From Ridgeia piscesae (taxonomy: Eukaryota; Annelida; Polychaeta; Sabellida; Siboglinidae), in assembly GCA_025642075.2 (NCBI GenBank), contig JAODUO010000146.1, positions 58,501-122,500 of the forward strand: DNA of 64,000 bases, in the 5' to 3' direction. Below are positions 45,706-58,569 of this stretch, one piece after another (position 1 is the stretch's first letter; the number at the start of each line of letters is the position of its first letter). The notes beneath the pieces were generated by a model. That model was not told where the DNA came from and did not search any database. It was given only the letters and a program-made list of their open reading frames with translations. The translations under genes and the position numbers were made by a program.

Positions 45706-48700
45706 CTAAACACCATTCTTCACTGAGTGTCTATGCTTCTCTCGTTTTAGATCGCGATCAAACGACGACTCGCGATGGCTGCCGTGACTGCCCGTCTTTT
45801 TGTGTCGTGATTCGTGGGAGTCGTGTTTGTGATGGTAGTCTCTAACACGTTCGCGTGACACACTCCGGTGTCTGTGTCGATGACGCTCCTTCGAGTCGGA
45901 TCGTTTCCGTTCGTGTGATCGTTGGTCAAGAGGGTCTCGAGGTGAACGCGACCGCTTCCGGTCGTGGTCACGAGAGCGCGACCGCACATGAGATCGGTGA
46001 ATGTCTTTTTTTGGCTTGTCGCGAGGGCGATGTTCGAGACTTCGCGACCGGTGTCGACGGTCACGGTGGTGCGAATCGCCCCTCCCTTTGGGTAGACGGT
46101 CTTTCTCACTACGTATGCTGTCAACCTGTGGTGACACGCGTCTGTCACCATGTCGCCCGTCTCCGCGACTGGACGGACTCTTGGACCTAAAAACATACAC
46201 ACAAAATAAAGTAAAACGTTTAATAATGATAGTGGCATAAACTAAAATTAAGCGATTGGTCATGGAATGTTATAAGCTAAAGTGACTATGGAGTGTAGAG
46301 GTGGACTAGGTGACTCCTGGAAGGGCATGACAGCGAGATCAGAAAACATGCTGAAGCATTCACGGAACCACTGGAGAGTAGATACTATGGCTGTGCAATG
46401 ATGATGATGAAACTAACCCTTGTAATACAGTCACGTCGCAAATTATGTGAACTGTCAAGTATAGCTAATTAATATTCGAGTGTTTCACAATTACTATCAA
46501 ATCAATCTCTCAAATATGGTGTTTTTATGATGAGTGCACATCAGGGTTTGGTTCAAATACGTATTTGTATACAGAATTATTTTGTATTTGTATTGAAAAT
46601 CGCAAAAGGGCATGTATTTGATCTATATTTGAAAAGTATTTGCAAATACAATGAAATACACAGAAGAATTACCGACAAAATGTAAAACATTGCCTGACAT
46701 AAAATGGCTCAGGAGTCAAGACAGAATGTTTTTCACACCTGTGAGCAGGCAGCACTGAAAAAATTGGCCTACAGTCAAGCTGGTCAAACATTAGCATCAA
46801 TGGATAAATGGAAAACCTGCGAAGCTTATATACAGCCATCAAGGCAGGTATTCACAGGGAATATGCTAAAAGAATCCTGCTGTCACCTGCTGTGTAAACA
46901 TCCTGGTCTAAGACAAAATAACCCAGGTTTCCTCCAGTGCCGGGGAAGAGCTACCACTAGTTGGTACAGTAGTAAAGATAAAGACAGTCTGGTAAACCTG
47001 CCTGCCAATTAGTCTACAACAGTCAATCAAAAGACAAAATTCCACCCTCTATGATACACCTGAACTATAACAGAAATACTGGCCACATATTTGAAAGAAA
47101 TGTTCTTGAATCTGAAATTTGTATTTGAATTGAAAACGCTCATTCTACTGTTGGACTAATATACCACAGCAAGTCCTGAGATAACTAATTTACCGATGGA
47201 TGAAGACAATCACCTGTGGTGTGGTACGTTTGCTGCCTCATGGACGTCGTCCCCCTCTGGAATGTTTGGTCTCGCCTCCGTTGACACGTCCTCGCTGACA
47301 GGAGCTGCTGGGGTCTTCTGCCACGTGGAGGCGAGGTGAGCCTTCATCTTCCTCTCGATGTCCTTCTGTATGGGGACAGGGATGCGCGGGAAGAGGGTGC
47401 CGTACCACTCCAGCTTACCCGTCCACTGTTTCACCATCTCCCCCAACGTCATGATGTGACCGCCGCCCGCCTTCACGTCAATCTCCTGAAGACAGAGCAG
47501 ACAGCCGGGTTTTAACAACGAGACATGCGTTATCGTCACGCGACATCACAGTGAAACACACAATGGGTTTTGCTCTAGCCAAACCGTGATAGCGCATCTG
47601 AAAGAGTACGAGAAGACGGCGTCGTGTGGAGATCTGCAGGTCGTCCTGTGGGTGAAAACTAGGACTGTTTAATGGTATCAGATTCACCAGACAGGACGGT
47701 TCAAAATGGGCGAGTTTTAATTTTTACATATTCCACAGCCAAATCTTCTCTGCAGCGACATTTCAACAATCATCAGTAATTTTCATCACACTATTACTTC
47801 CTGATGACGACACGAATGTTGTGTCTCTGTCTGGTGATAGATGTCTGGTGATGATTGTTCATAAGCGATTAAAATGTCAGACCAAAAATAGATAAATTGC
47901 CTTCTAAATAAGTAAAAAAAAATATTTTAGAAATTCTATAATGAAACGATTGAATTGGGTGGCCAACCATGAATGCAGTAACAGTGACATGTATGAATAT
48001 GAAATATATTAACAAAACCAACAAACCTGAACAAAACATTAACCAACCAGTGTTCACATGGACGACGTTTTTGGGGACAATGTGAAGTGGTTTTGAAGGA
48101 TGAATAATGTAAATGCTGTTAGGTTGCTTCAAATGATTAAGGCTTGCTTTTGATATATTTTGAGTGGATACACGTAACGATTACCTAAACTAAAAAAAAT
48201 TCTGGTTAGTGTTCAGAATTATTTATCCATGCAGTAATGAGTTATGAAAACAATAATGGAAATACTGCTCAAGATGCTCCATTGCCAGATTTACAACCAA
48301 GCAGGCAAATCTGCCACAAAATGTGTGAATTACAAGTTTTGTAAACGAGGCTAGCTTGGTTTGGGATTTGACAGTGTCACTGACGCTTTTAAGTGGACCC
48401 AGACAAGGCACTGTTGTTATGTGCAATAAGTTAATGCATGTGATTACTCTGGCAAGATCATCTCCAGTTAATCGTTGGTATCTACTGTGAACTCTGCTGC
48501 CTCTGCAGTAAGCACCTTTGACCTTTCTGAGACATCAATTAAAATAGAACCGCTTCAATTTTGAATACATTGCATACAATACGAAAAAGGGCATCAACCT
48601 TTCGTATACACTAGACGTAACTTTGCTGCATCTATGATATGGCAGGCCTATCAACTAGCTTTAGTCTTCGACAATGTCCGTAAAGCCTGAAAGGCTACCA

Positions 48701-51700
48701 GACATCCAAACAGCAAGACTATATTACTTTACAACAGGAACTAGCCAATAGTTAATAAAACAGAAGCTATGTTAAAACAGACGCTATGTGAGCGTGCACC
48801 GTATTCTTCTTCAGTTAAATTAGTGCAAAAACATTACTGAGCAGCATGATGCTTATTCCAAATACAACAACAGCTTCACAAGACTATGACACGAGTTACA
48901 AAATGGCCACAATATGCACCGAGTTTTAGGGCTTCTTACTAAAAATACTGTGATGAGGTCAAACAAAGGGACAATTGCCACAGCAGTTGGAAACCACTAC
49001 GAAAGTGATGCGAGATTACAAGAAAGTGTATGTGATAACCTCGAAGGAGGCAGAATTCTCGCGTCGCAGCGTGTGACAACATCTTCTGACATGTGACAGA
49101 CGTCGTCTGCGGCAGTCTGGTCTAGAGCAACACCCCCTGCATGTACAAAATCAGCACGTAGACAACTATGCAGAGCCACGAGAAACATGTGACTGGCCCA
49201 GATGACCCCTAGTTATGTCATATGTACCCACATGTATATGACTAGCCCAAATGACGCCTAGTTATGTCATACGTATTATGTCATATGTACCCACATGTAT
49301 GTGCAAGCCCACTTGTCAAAACAGAATATTAATCAATGTTGCATTTTAAATATGCCATGTTTCAATATCCGACATTTCAATGAACGCCTCCCAATTTTCA
49401 AAATATAGCCTATTTTAAAACAGTGGATAATCACATTTTGCAGCAATAATTGTTCAATCTGAACTATCACGCACATAGAAATGGAACCATCATTTAACGA
49501 TAACTGTCAAGATATAAAAGAAGACAAACTCGGTACTCACCAATAAACTTTCATGTTCAACACGCCATAGTTTGGTTGCGAATCGTGAATATTTTAAATG
49601 GTGGCAATTTAAAAACAAAGTTGCAAGTTCTTTTACAAGATGTCTTGCTGATTACTAAAACACGTACATCTGACATTGTATGTGTCGAACAGTCCTGTGG
49701 TCCAGGTGTATTTGTGTCTGCAACTTACCTCCTCATCCTCCAAGTACGGTTCATACCATTCCCATAGATCAGGAGGAGGCTGGGTGTATCTGGAATGATA
49801 AATGATAACATTGAAACAGCTACAATAGTCCCTCTCATCAGTGGACACTCCTGTATTCAGGCAAAAGTGTCCCTGCATTGCAGGTGTCCCTGCACTGCAG
49901 GGACAGAATTTTTGAGTTGTGATATTTGACTTTAGATGCTCATTGTGTGCAAAATTTATCAGAGAGACGTTTTTAATCATAAATGCAAATGAGGAATAAG
50001 ACATAAACAAACATGTTTTATTTACTTTTTATTTATTTATAATACTAAAAGTCCCTGTTAACCTAATAAAAAATGTATATGTTGTTATTTGGCCCTCGAA
50101 AGTTAAACAGAACACACGGTTATAGATCAATACATATAAGGTTCAGTAATTTACTTGTATCGAAGCTGTTCGTGGGAACTCCAATAAAGCCTTATAAACA
50201 ATGTCAATGACAGGGCTATGCATTGCATTAGGTATTACTCTATTTCAGGTCATTGTTCAGTTTGTTGTCTGCTCTGCTGGAGTCTGTGAGCATTCGCTCA
50301 GCCTCAGACTTGATTGCAATCAGTTAACAGGCAACTCAGAAATACACGCGAGACAATAACCAGCCAGAAATAAAAACAAATATCCACACCCAGTGGGGTA
50401 AATTAGGTAGAATTTTTTGTTTTGGGTTCATTGACAATGGGATGATTTGCGGCTCTATCTGCCGTCATTTTGTAACTCAAATATTTTCACAGATTTTTTG
50501 TTTAATGCTTGATGTCCGCCTTAGCATGGAATGAAAACAAAAATATCTTGTTCGCTGTCAATGTCAACCATGTGTCCCCTCATCAGAGGCACATTACAAT
50601 GGTAGAACAGTCCATACAGTGAGACAATGTCCCAACACAGCAGGTGGCCATTCATCAGACGGTGCGGAGAAGGGGGGACTACTGTATACACAATCATAAT
50701 AAAACACTATTTGATATCTGAGATAGCTATAACTTGAGGCACAAATTAATAACGTTAATTAAGTACACTTGAACAAATGTTATCCTCCTTTCAGACATCA
50801 TGTTGTATATGTTGGTGTCATCTGGTCCTAAACGTTTGACGGAAACATTACCAAGACTGCAGGTAGATTTAGCAGATGTGATGCTGCACCATTACTCTAA
50901 TGCAAAGCTTGCTATAGGTTACATGCATAATTTAGATTGTGACAGAGTCAAAGAGTGACATACTGCATTCATCAATTTGACACCAGACCAACAAGTAATG
51001 AATAAATAATGACGATTCTCTTTCTGTTAATTCTGCTCACAGTCGTTATAATATGTCTGTGCATCGGCCACACAAAAATTGTGATAACGTGATAACAATA
51101 TATTAAATTACAAACTCATTTAAGAAACTGGTAGATTATATTTCACATGGAGGGTTAATTTGCACACATGGGTGAGACCTGAACATGTAAGCATCAGACA
51201 GGAGAGTTGAGGGAGAAGTTTTAGGGTGCCGTTGGTTAACGTGGAATGTATGGATTGAGCTTGACAAAGACAGCCTAGATTTTTAAACAGAGGAAAAGGT
51301 TAGCGTGGAAGGGGATGAACAAAAGTGAAATTGGAGGACTGTGTGAGAAGCAAAGACAAGAAACAGAGAACTGTACTAAATCAACTGCCTAGCTCAGACT
51401 CTCAATCAAGATAATATGGGTTTGATTCCCATGTTGTCACTCCATTTCCCTCAACTGTATGACTAATTACCTGCAATACACACTGGTGGATAACAGTGTA
51501 TGGTTATGGTAGTCTTCACACACTAATTGCAAGATTACTGAATAGTTCCAAAAGATGTCGACATGGTATTTGAATAAACAGCGTAGTGCTTTCAGCAGTC
51601 ATAAGGGCTGGATACAATGCTATCTATAACTAATAATATGTGACGTGTTCTAACTTTGGCTGTGTGTGAGATATCTCCATAATATTTACATCGTTGGAAA

Positions 51701-53259
51701 GATTAATACATCTTTTTTTTTTGACATACGACTCATTTCGTTAGAACACGTCACATATCATAACATAACTGTCAATGACAGACATAAAACAAACACACAG
51801 TGCGGACCTCCATCGTAACCAGCTACATTCTGACAACATACCTGATGTACATGAAGCCGAGGCCACGGATGTAGGGACTGTCGGAGTGGGTGATCAGACC
51901 AACCACTTGTTTGCGGGTGAGCTTCAGTGTGAACAACTTGTAGAGCAGACAGAACGCACTCGACACAATCCCTCCTGCCCCTACACCTCGCACCTGTAAC
52001 ACAGTGTAACATTGCACCTTTAACACGGTGTAACACAGCACCTGTAAATTAGTGTAACATTGCACCTGTAAAGGTGTACCTTAACATGTGGTATGTGACT
52101 GGGCATTTGCCGCGGTGAGTGTATGCATGCATGACACCAGAGATGGAGTAATCATACTTTGTACTCGTAGTATGAGTACTTTTTGAGTAATCGTACTCAA
52201 GTACAAAGCAACCGTACTCGCACTCAAGTACATTACCAAAGTAATCGTACTTACGATTACTTCTCATGTTTACTATATTTTTTCATATCAACAGTTGCAA
52301 GCAAATATATTAGAGTTAGAAATGGGAATATTAGAAGTAATCTAATAAATGTTTGAGCTATTAATTTTCTATTACTGTTGAGCATTTCAGTTAAACAAAT
52401 TTTCAGTCAGATTTACCTAATTAATACCTTCTCTCCCCATAGAAGCATCATCACCCTCCTGCACAGACCCTGGGAAGCATGACAGAACCTGGGAAGCATT
52501 GCAGGAGATAAGCATCACCTAACATCTTGCTTTGTGATTTTAGAAGCCATGTCCCCAGATCCTCAGCCCATCCTACCACCTCGCCCATCATTTTCCCCAG
52601 GGGAAACACTGCTAAGTAAAATTATGTAACCAGAATTTCAAAGCAGATGGGGTCAACTTGGTTAACGTAAACTTTAGGTGAGCTGGTGTATTAGACTAAC
52701 AGTGTAAATGTACATAAGGAAAATATCAACTTAATAAGTTAATAGAAACATTTGAAAAGACTTACGCCACCGCACATTCCTGTCTGTCCTGCTGTCTTTC
52801 TACTTCCCTTTTCCCAGGGTTCAAGGTGGTTCACCTGCACAAAGATCATTGTAAGTGTGTCTTCTCCATGGTGACAATGTGAACTTTGAGGTCATTTTAA
52901 TGGTGTTAAATATTGTTCTCTGCTGGTAATTTCAAGATGGGTGAAAATTAGTACTGTACATTAGTGTACTGTAAAATTTGATAGTAACTATCATGAACAC
53001 ATTCATATATGTACACTGACATAGAATTAACCTTAAAAAAACAGAAATAAATAAACGAACATTGGAATAAAGGATATAAATAGTTGGCGTTACCTTCACT
53101 TACCTTGTAGTATATCTCATCTATCACTTCATGGTACGTCTTCAGCTCGTACAGATTCACCTTAAAGTAGGGAGACGACTGAATATTGGTCAGAAGAAGT
53201 GTGTTTAGATTCATTGTCTTCTCATTGCCGTGAATCGGCAAGGCATTGTTGGGTGCCAT
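45706..53259 (-). CDS. PRPF38B: Pre-mRNA-splicing factor 38B
   Basis: PRP38-family protein, a component of the precatalytic spliceosome in the nucleus (family knowledge). Six exons join in phase to 396 aa: 53104-53259, 52766-52834, 51842-51993, 49729-49789, 47214-47485, 45706-46186. The PRP38 domain spans about residues 6-180: HGNEKTMNLNTLLLTNI, SSPYFKVNLYELKTYHEV, GSRKTAGQTGMCGG, FCLLYKLFTLKLTRKQ, DSPYIRGLGFMYIR and DVKAGGGHIMTLGEM, all near-identical in pattern to vertebrate PRPF38B. The last exon is an RS domain rich in SR/RD/KR dipeptides ending ESSFDRDLKREKHRHSVKNG. Met at 53259 gives the expected short N-terminus, without the poly-Gln/Ala leader of mammals. The vertebrate RS tail is longer. 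Confidence 0.97.
46540..47150. mobile_element. Possible hAT-like remnant in PRPF38B intron
   Basis: CAGGGTTTGGTTCAAATACG with repeated GTATTTGTAT/CAAATACAA motifs near 46545-46665 resembles hAT transposon ends, and TTTGTATTTGAATTGAAAA recurs near 47115. No matching right terminal inverted repeat was found. The enclosed 102-aa frame (46704-47012) is unrecognised. Confidence 0.3.
51371..51637 (+). mobile_element. Degenerate SINE copy in PRPF38B intron
   Basis: CCTAGCTCAGACTC, GGGTTTGATTCCCATG (decayed B box), GACTAATTACCTGCAATACA and AGGGCTGGATACAATGCTAT follow the layout of the 39.4-kb SINE but are more diverged. Confidence 0.6.
51638..51756. mobile_element. 119-bp MITE with 17-bp perfect TIRs
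   Basis: ATGTGACGTGTTCTAAC at 51638-51654 is the exact reverse complement of GTTAGAACACGTCACAT at 51740-51756. It has internal similarity to 14132-14237. Located in the PRPF38B intron between exons 3 and 4. Confidence 0.8.
52135..52275. mobile_element. hAT-end-like GAGTAATCGTACTCAAGTAC repeat
   Basis: CAGAGATGGAGTAATCATAC followed by multiple inverted and direct TCGTACTC/GAGTACNNTTTG motifs, a pattern seen at hAT-type ends. PRPF38B intron 2. Confidence 0.35.
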
Positions 53260-54124
53260 TATTGTGCGTGCGCTTGTCTCTCAATGACACAGCTTATGCA
53301 TGTGACAGACAATCTAGATTGGCTGAAACACAAAAACAGAGAAAAACATTTTTAGGGGTGATTACCAGATACAACATGTATCGTCGTAAATGTTAGCCAA
53401 TATAATGAGCTAACAAAGACCCCAGGCATAGTTACACTCAGTGTGACAGTGGCATTGTCTGTCGGTAATCATAACCGTCATGAGGCATGATTAGATCTTA
53501 ATGTTTACATTAAGGCAGTGGTTATGCGTACGTGAGCCGTACATTTAAGCCGCCAGTCTAAAAGTATGGCATTCATTCTGTGCATGCGTATGCTTTTATT
53601 TTTGGTTATGTGAGGTGTATTTTTAGCATCGTTTATCTAAGCGCATGATTTCCGTACAGTTCCCAAAGTATGTGAGTTTCCCCGCACATGCATGTTTATA
53701 TACATAAGCTCTACTGCCGTATCTTTAGCACTCAGATCTAAAAGTATGTGAGTTTTTCCTGCACAAGCATGTTGATGGACGTACGAACAGAAGTTATTTT
53801 GGCACTCAGTTCGAAATATACATGAGATTTTGTGTGTGTTATTTTTTTCGCAAGTTGACATATAGCCCTATGGTTGTCAGTAAATCTAACAATGTCGAAA
53901 ACATCACTCCCTCATGTAATTCCGCCGTACTGATGCAACTCAACATGCTTGCGCAGAATTGAAAAACAGATGCACGTGCATCCTCGCATACAGTTAGGCC
54001 ATGGGTCAAAAGATATGACTCATGTACGCATACACACTTTGTTACATTAATGTTTACAAAAACGTAGTCATCCTCTAAACTGGGGAACTAAATTTTGGTT
54101 ATCTTCCAGTTAACTAAATTATTA

Positions 54125-54544
54125 GGGCCTTTTCAAAACGGTTTTACCACCTTTTTTTGGTGTGTATGTGTTTGGAAGTCACAGGGCATGACTATGAGCG
54201 GTGAGTGTATCAGGAATGCAAAGATGATGTCTTGCATTGTGAAGTTAAGGTAAAAAAACAATTAGCAATATTTTATAAATTAAAAACAAATAAATCTGCA
54301 TTATAAGAACGAAACTTATTCATATAGCCTTAGGTTTGGGGACATATCAGCAAATCGCAACATCGTCTTTGGTGGTCCTGATGCATCTGGGATGCGCTCT
54401 GCAACATAGGCTTGTTTACGCTGACTTTATGGCATTAAACTGATATAAAACACAATTTAATAAAATAATATCTGACTTCTATAGAATGACATTCCGAACA
54501 CATGCACATCAAAAAAAAGATGGTAAAACCGTTTTGAAAAGGCC
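54125..54544. mobile_element. 420-bp MITE, TA target site
   Basis: The inverted ends GGGCCTTTTCAAAACGGTTT and its complement (AAACCGTTTTGAAAAGGCC) are flanked by TA on both sides. Inner arms with TGTGTTTGGAAGTCA versus TGACATTCCGAACACA extend the pairing. No transposase; Tc1/mariner-type target preference. Confidence 0.8.
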
Positions 54545-55283
54545 TAACACAATCAATGCCAGTTAACTGAAAGATCACCTAAATTTCGAACTAAATATTT
54601 GGTCACATGTTTAGATAATTGCAGTAAAATTATGCAATAGCTCTTCGCCACATCCATAAATTATAAACCAAAAATTACTAAGTTACGGCACGCGATGAGC
54701 AAGAATTAGAACAAAAACAACTCGACTTGCTCACATAACGTGAAACGGAAATGGCGCGGTCATGGCAAAAACATCGTAAGCTGCAATTTTGTAGTTAGCT
54801 CATCTTGTTTTCTAGTCACTTTCTAATCGTAATCATATCTTACCTGTCTATTAATATAAATTATATTATGTATCCAGCCCAGGAATTACGAACTGATTCT
54901 TACAAAACACCTTTAAAATTGCACTCGTTCTTGCTACGTTTTCCAAACTCTCACCGTGTCTCGTAATAGTCACGTGATCTTCTCACCGCTGGTGGCGAAC
55001 GTTTCAGTCCTAGCCTCGATTACCCAGGCTCCGTGAGACGGTAGCAGTTTTGTACTCCCTATCCAGGTTCTAAGAGGTGGCAGCACTTTTGAGCATATCA
55101 CTTTAGCCTTGATTCCACAAGCTGTAAGGCTCGCTAGTCTCTAGAAGATCCCTACTCGTCACTGGGGAGGGGGTTCAGACCGTTGTACCCAGTGGCGGAT
55201 TAAGACATTCGTGGGCCCTATAGGTATCCGGCACTTTCGTGGGCACTCGGTAAATCCACCACAAGGTAATATTAACTCCTGCG

Positions 55284-55317
55284 TGCGTGCGTGCGTGCGT
55301 GCGTGCGTGTGTATACA

Positions 55318-55386
<69 letters not shown>

Positions 55387-55391
55387 GTGTG

Positions 55392-55442
<51 letters not shown>

Positions 55443-55465
55443 CACACACACATATATATATATTT
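55284..55465. repeat. (GCGT)n and (TA)n microsatellite
   Basis: GCGTGCGTGCGTGCG followed by long TATATA tracts with short interruptions. Frames are artefacts. Confidence 0.97.
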
Positions 55466-56439
55466 TTTTTAATGAAACACATAGTCTTAGGTTAAGGTAT
55501 ATTTAAGGTATTATCACAAGATTACCAGAAGTGTTTGTATGGTGATGTTGTTTTGTCAGTTACTGTCCTCCTGTGTATCATCTGATTAAGATTTTTTGAT
55601 AGAAACAATGAAGACAGATCGAGATAGATGACAGCCACAAATTAGCGTTTATGAACATGTGCATGCACACACAGTCACACACAGATACAAATACATTTTC
55701 CTCTAAGATATTTTCCATGCATGAAAATTGTCTCAGTTGTCTAAACAATAAATAATATCATGAAATTACTAGCTGTCTTTGCATGCTCATTGGGTGCATT
55801 GTCACGCATCAGAATTGTCTCAATTGCTTGAAAATATCTGTAAGATATAATTACTAGCAGTTGTGCTCTCTGGTTGGTTGTCAATTCAGTTATGTGATAC
55901 AAAGTGTCCAGTTTAAATGCAACTGATTGTTAAATTTCTAAGTTCACACTTACAAATTGTTAGATATAAATCCATCACCCCTGGCTCGGTGTTGCTGCAC
56001 TAGATTGATGTTGTCGTTCTCAGCGTGTCGACTGTCAGATGCGCAGCTAGACCTGCATATGTGACTGCATGCAATAAGATTAGATCCAGAATGCAATGCG
56101 CCGACAGTGGTAGCGATTTATGGAATGCTCGTTTTTGCTGCGATTTTATACTGTCTATGTTTTTATTACACACCTGAGGTTTTATAGTATGTTTTATAAT
56201 GCTACGCAGAACTGGACTGTATTGTGCCGAAATGCGAAGTTTCTATCCTGTGAGCGCATTTCGGGACTTTTACACGATTGTTGCACCTGTACCAAGAGCC
56301 GTGATAGCCTACACTCGTCAGGAATTCTTCAGCCATGACATTGCTTCTGTCACTGGTCGAAAGCCCACCCAATTCGCCAGATAACTGGACATCGACCAAG
56401 CCCTGCACTCGTTTGGCGGCAATGCGGCGTGAACTGTAC

Positions 56440-58490
56440 AAACCTGGCATCGATCAAGGCTGATCAACATATTACAATGTCAGCAGTGACGGCGTCAGCA
56501 GCGAAAGCGTCAGCGGCGACAGCGTCAGCAGCGACGGCATCAGCGGCGTCAGCAGCGACGGCGTCAGCGGCGACAGCGTCAGCAGCGACGGCATCAGCGG
56601 CGTCAGCAGCGACGGCGTCAGCGGCGACAGCGTCAGCGGCGACGGCATCAGCGGCGTCAGCAGCGATGGCGTCAGCAGCGTCAGCGTCAGCAGCGACGGC
56701 ATCAGCAGCGGCGACGGCGTCAGCGACGACAGCGTCAGCGGCGACAGCGACGGCATCAGCGGCGTCAGCGGCGATGGCGTCGGCGGCTACAGCATCAGCG
56801 GCGACGGGGTCAGCGGTGGCAACAGCGGCAACGATAGTGTCAGCAACGACAGCAGAATGTACGTCAGAAACACCAGCGGCAACAGTGTTGACACATCCGG
56901 CGACAGCAGTAACGTGACTAGAAAAACAACTACATTGGCGTTGATCAACAGTCGGTCAGTGCGCAACAAGGCAGAGCTTATTCGGGATTACATCGTCGAT
57001 CGTGATCTCGACCTCCTTCGACCGGCCGGAAATCGGTACCATTTCAAACTTTTCTCGACGAGTTCAGCATTGTGCTAGAACGTTGCGCCACACACCAGAC
57101 TGCTTGTGTAATCTTGGGCGATTTCAATGTGCACTACGGTGAAAATAGGACTTGTAACACACGGAACTTCACTGAACTCCTTCAAGAGACTGATTTTAGA
57201 CATGTGAGAGAGCCGACACATGCACGTGGGTGATCACATCCTCGACCTCGTCATTACACGAAATAGTCAAAATGCATTATCTTCTACATCCGTCGAAACT
57301 TTATTAACATATCACCACGTTATCCGATGGTTACAGGAAAACCAACACGACCGAGGAGACAAATCAAGTATAGAAAATATGCGAGCGTTGACAACACCAA
57401 ACTAGTGTCTGACCTCAAAAACTCGGACCTGTTCAATAACCCCAACTATGGCGTCGACGAATTCTACACACAGTACAACTCTACCATTGCTGGGTTTATT
57501 GACTCACAGGCACCGCTTATCACTCGTGTTATCATCCGACCGAAGACACCGGGGTACAACAGTGACTTATCAGATGCGAAGCGACTACTCCGACGTGCGG
57601 AACGGCGGTGGCGTCAGACTCGGTTAGAAGTACACAGAGACATGTACACGAGTTCGCGAGACGCCTACATAGATAAGTTAGTGGGTTGTAAATCTGCCGT
57701 TTACTGTGAAAAAATCCACGAGTCTGCTTGTGACGTGAAGGCAATGTATCGAGTAACGAATGAGATCACCGGACGCAAACAACCACCAGGGCTACCCGAA
57801 TGCAGTGTCTCCCACGAGGATTTGGCGGATCGTTTTCGAGTATATTTCTCCGAAAAGATTATGAATGTCCGAAGTACAATGTATTGACGTGATGCCCCAC
57901 CACCCACCCATTCTCGCCGACAACAATTGAACTGTGGTGTACCTCAGGGATCGGTACTTGGTCCATTACTGTTTACCATCTACTGCATGCCACTCACTGC
58001 CATATTTGATAAACACCACCTGAGATATCATATGTATGCCGATGACACCCAACTCTACGTCGATTTCTCACGTGACCAGCCTTGTAGCGCAAACACTGCT
58101 ACCCGCCAAATTGAACAATGCACCGTTTAGACATCAAGCGTTGGATGACGAGCCATCAACTACTGCTGAATGAGACGAAGACCGAAACGATGGTTTTCTA
58201 CGCCCCTAACGCCAAAATCCCACTTGGAATTACGGGAGTCGACGTGTGTAGATGTCGCCTAACGCCTCAACCGACCGTAAGAGACATCGGCATTTTTCTC
58301 GACAGCGGGATGGACATGACGATGCAAGTTACGCGTACATGTCAGGCGGCCTACTTCCAACTACATAACATCGCCAAGATACGCCACTGCCTGACCATTG
58401 CTGCATGCAAAACTATCAGTCACGGTCTAGTGACATCGAAGCTAGACTACGGTAATGCTGTGTTATTTGGCTTAAATATTTGATTAATAA
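56440..58490 (+). mobile_element. Internally deleted CR1/L2-like LINE
   Basis: In order: a CpG-rich GCGTCAGCAGCGACG array (56486-56830, Ala/Ser/Thr-coding); endonuclease start TTLALINSRSVRNKAELI (56930-57000); endonuclease motif LGDFNVHYG in another frame (57113-57140); HILDLVITR (57230); an RT N-terminal linker (57327-57887) ending DRFRVYFSEKI; then abruptly NCGVPQGSVLGPLLF and YHMYADDTQLYVDF (57930-58060) and RWMTSHQLLLNETKTETMVF to SKLDYGNAVLFGL (58118-58483). The RT fingers/palm segment normally between linker and GVPQGSVLGP is missing, and several frame breaks are present, so it is inactive. Confidence 0.88.
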
Positions 58491-58569
58491 AGAACTATAT
58501 ATAATAAACATGTGTTATTATTATACATTATCATTAAACTATTAATAAAACAATATTTTCCAAATGCCT

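Larger units (their letters stand above)
53260..56430. other. Region upstream of PRPF38B, no supported gene
   Basis: Presumed PRPF38B promoter and 5'UTR near 53260-53500, then AT-rich intergenic DNA with a TA-flanked MITE (54.12-54.55 kb) and a (GCGT)n/(TA)n block (55.28-55.46 kb). No coding exon is convincing. Confidence 0.5.

Noticed and set aside
46704..47012. 102-aa plus-strand frame in a PRPF38B intron
   Set aside because: No recognisable domain, no splice context, and flanked by hAT-like repeat sequence.
54750..54785. ATGGCGCGGTCATGG followed by a GTAAGC donor as a first exon sharing a promoter with PRPF38B
   Set aside because: Only about eight codons, 1.5 kb from PRPF38B, and no downstream plus-strand exon could be found.
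56429..56917. Ala/Ser/Thr-rich 162-aa frame as an antifreeze- or mucin-like gene
   Set aside because: It is a short tandem repeat contiguous with a decayed LINE, without a signal peptide or non-repetitive domain.
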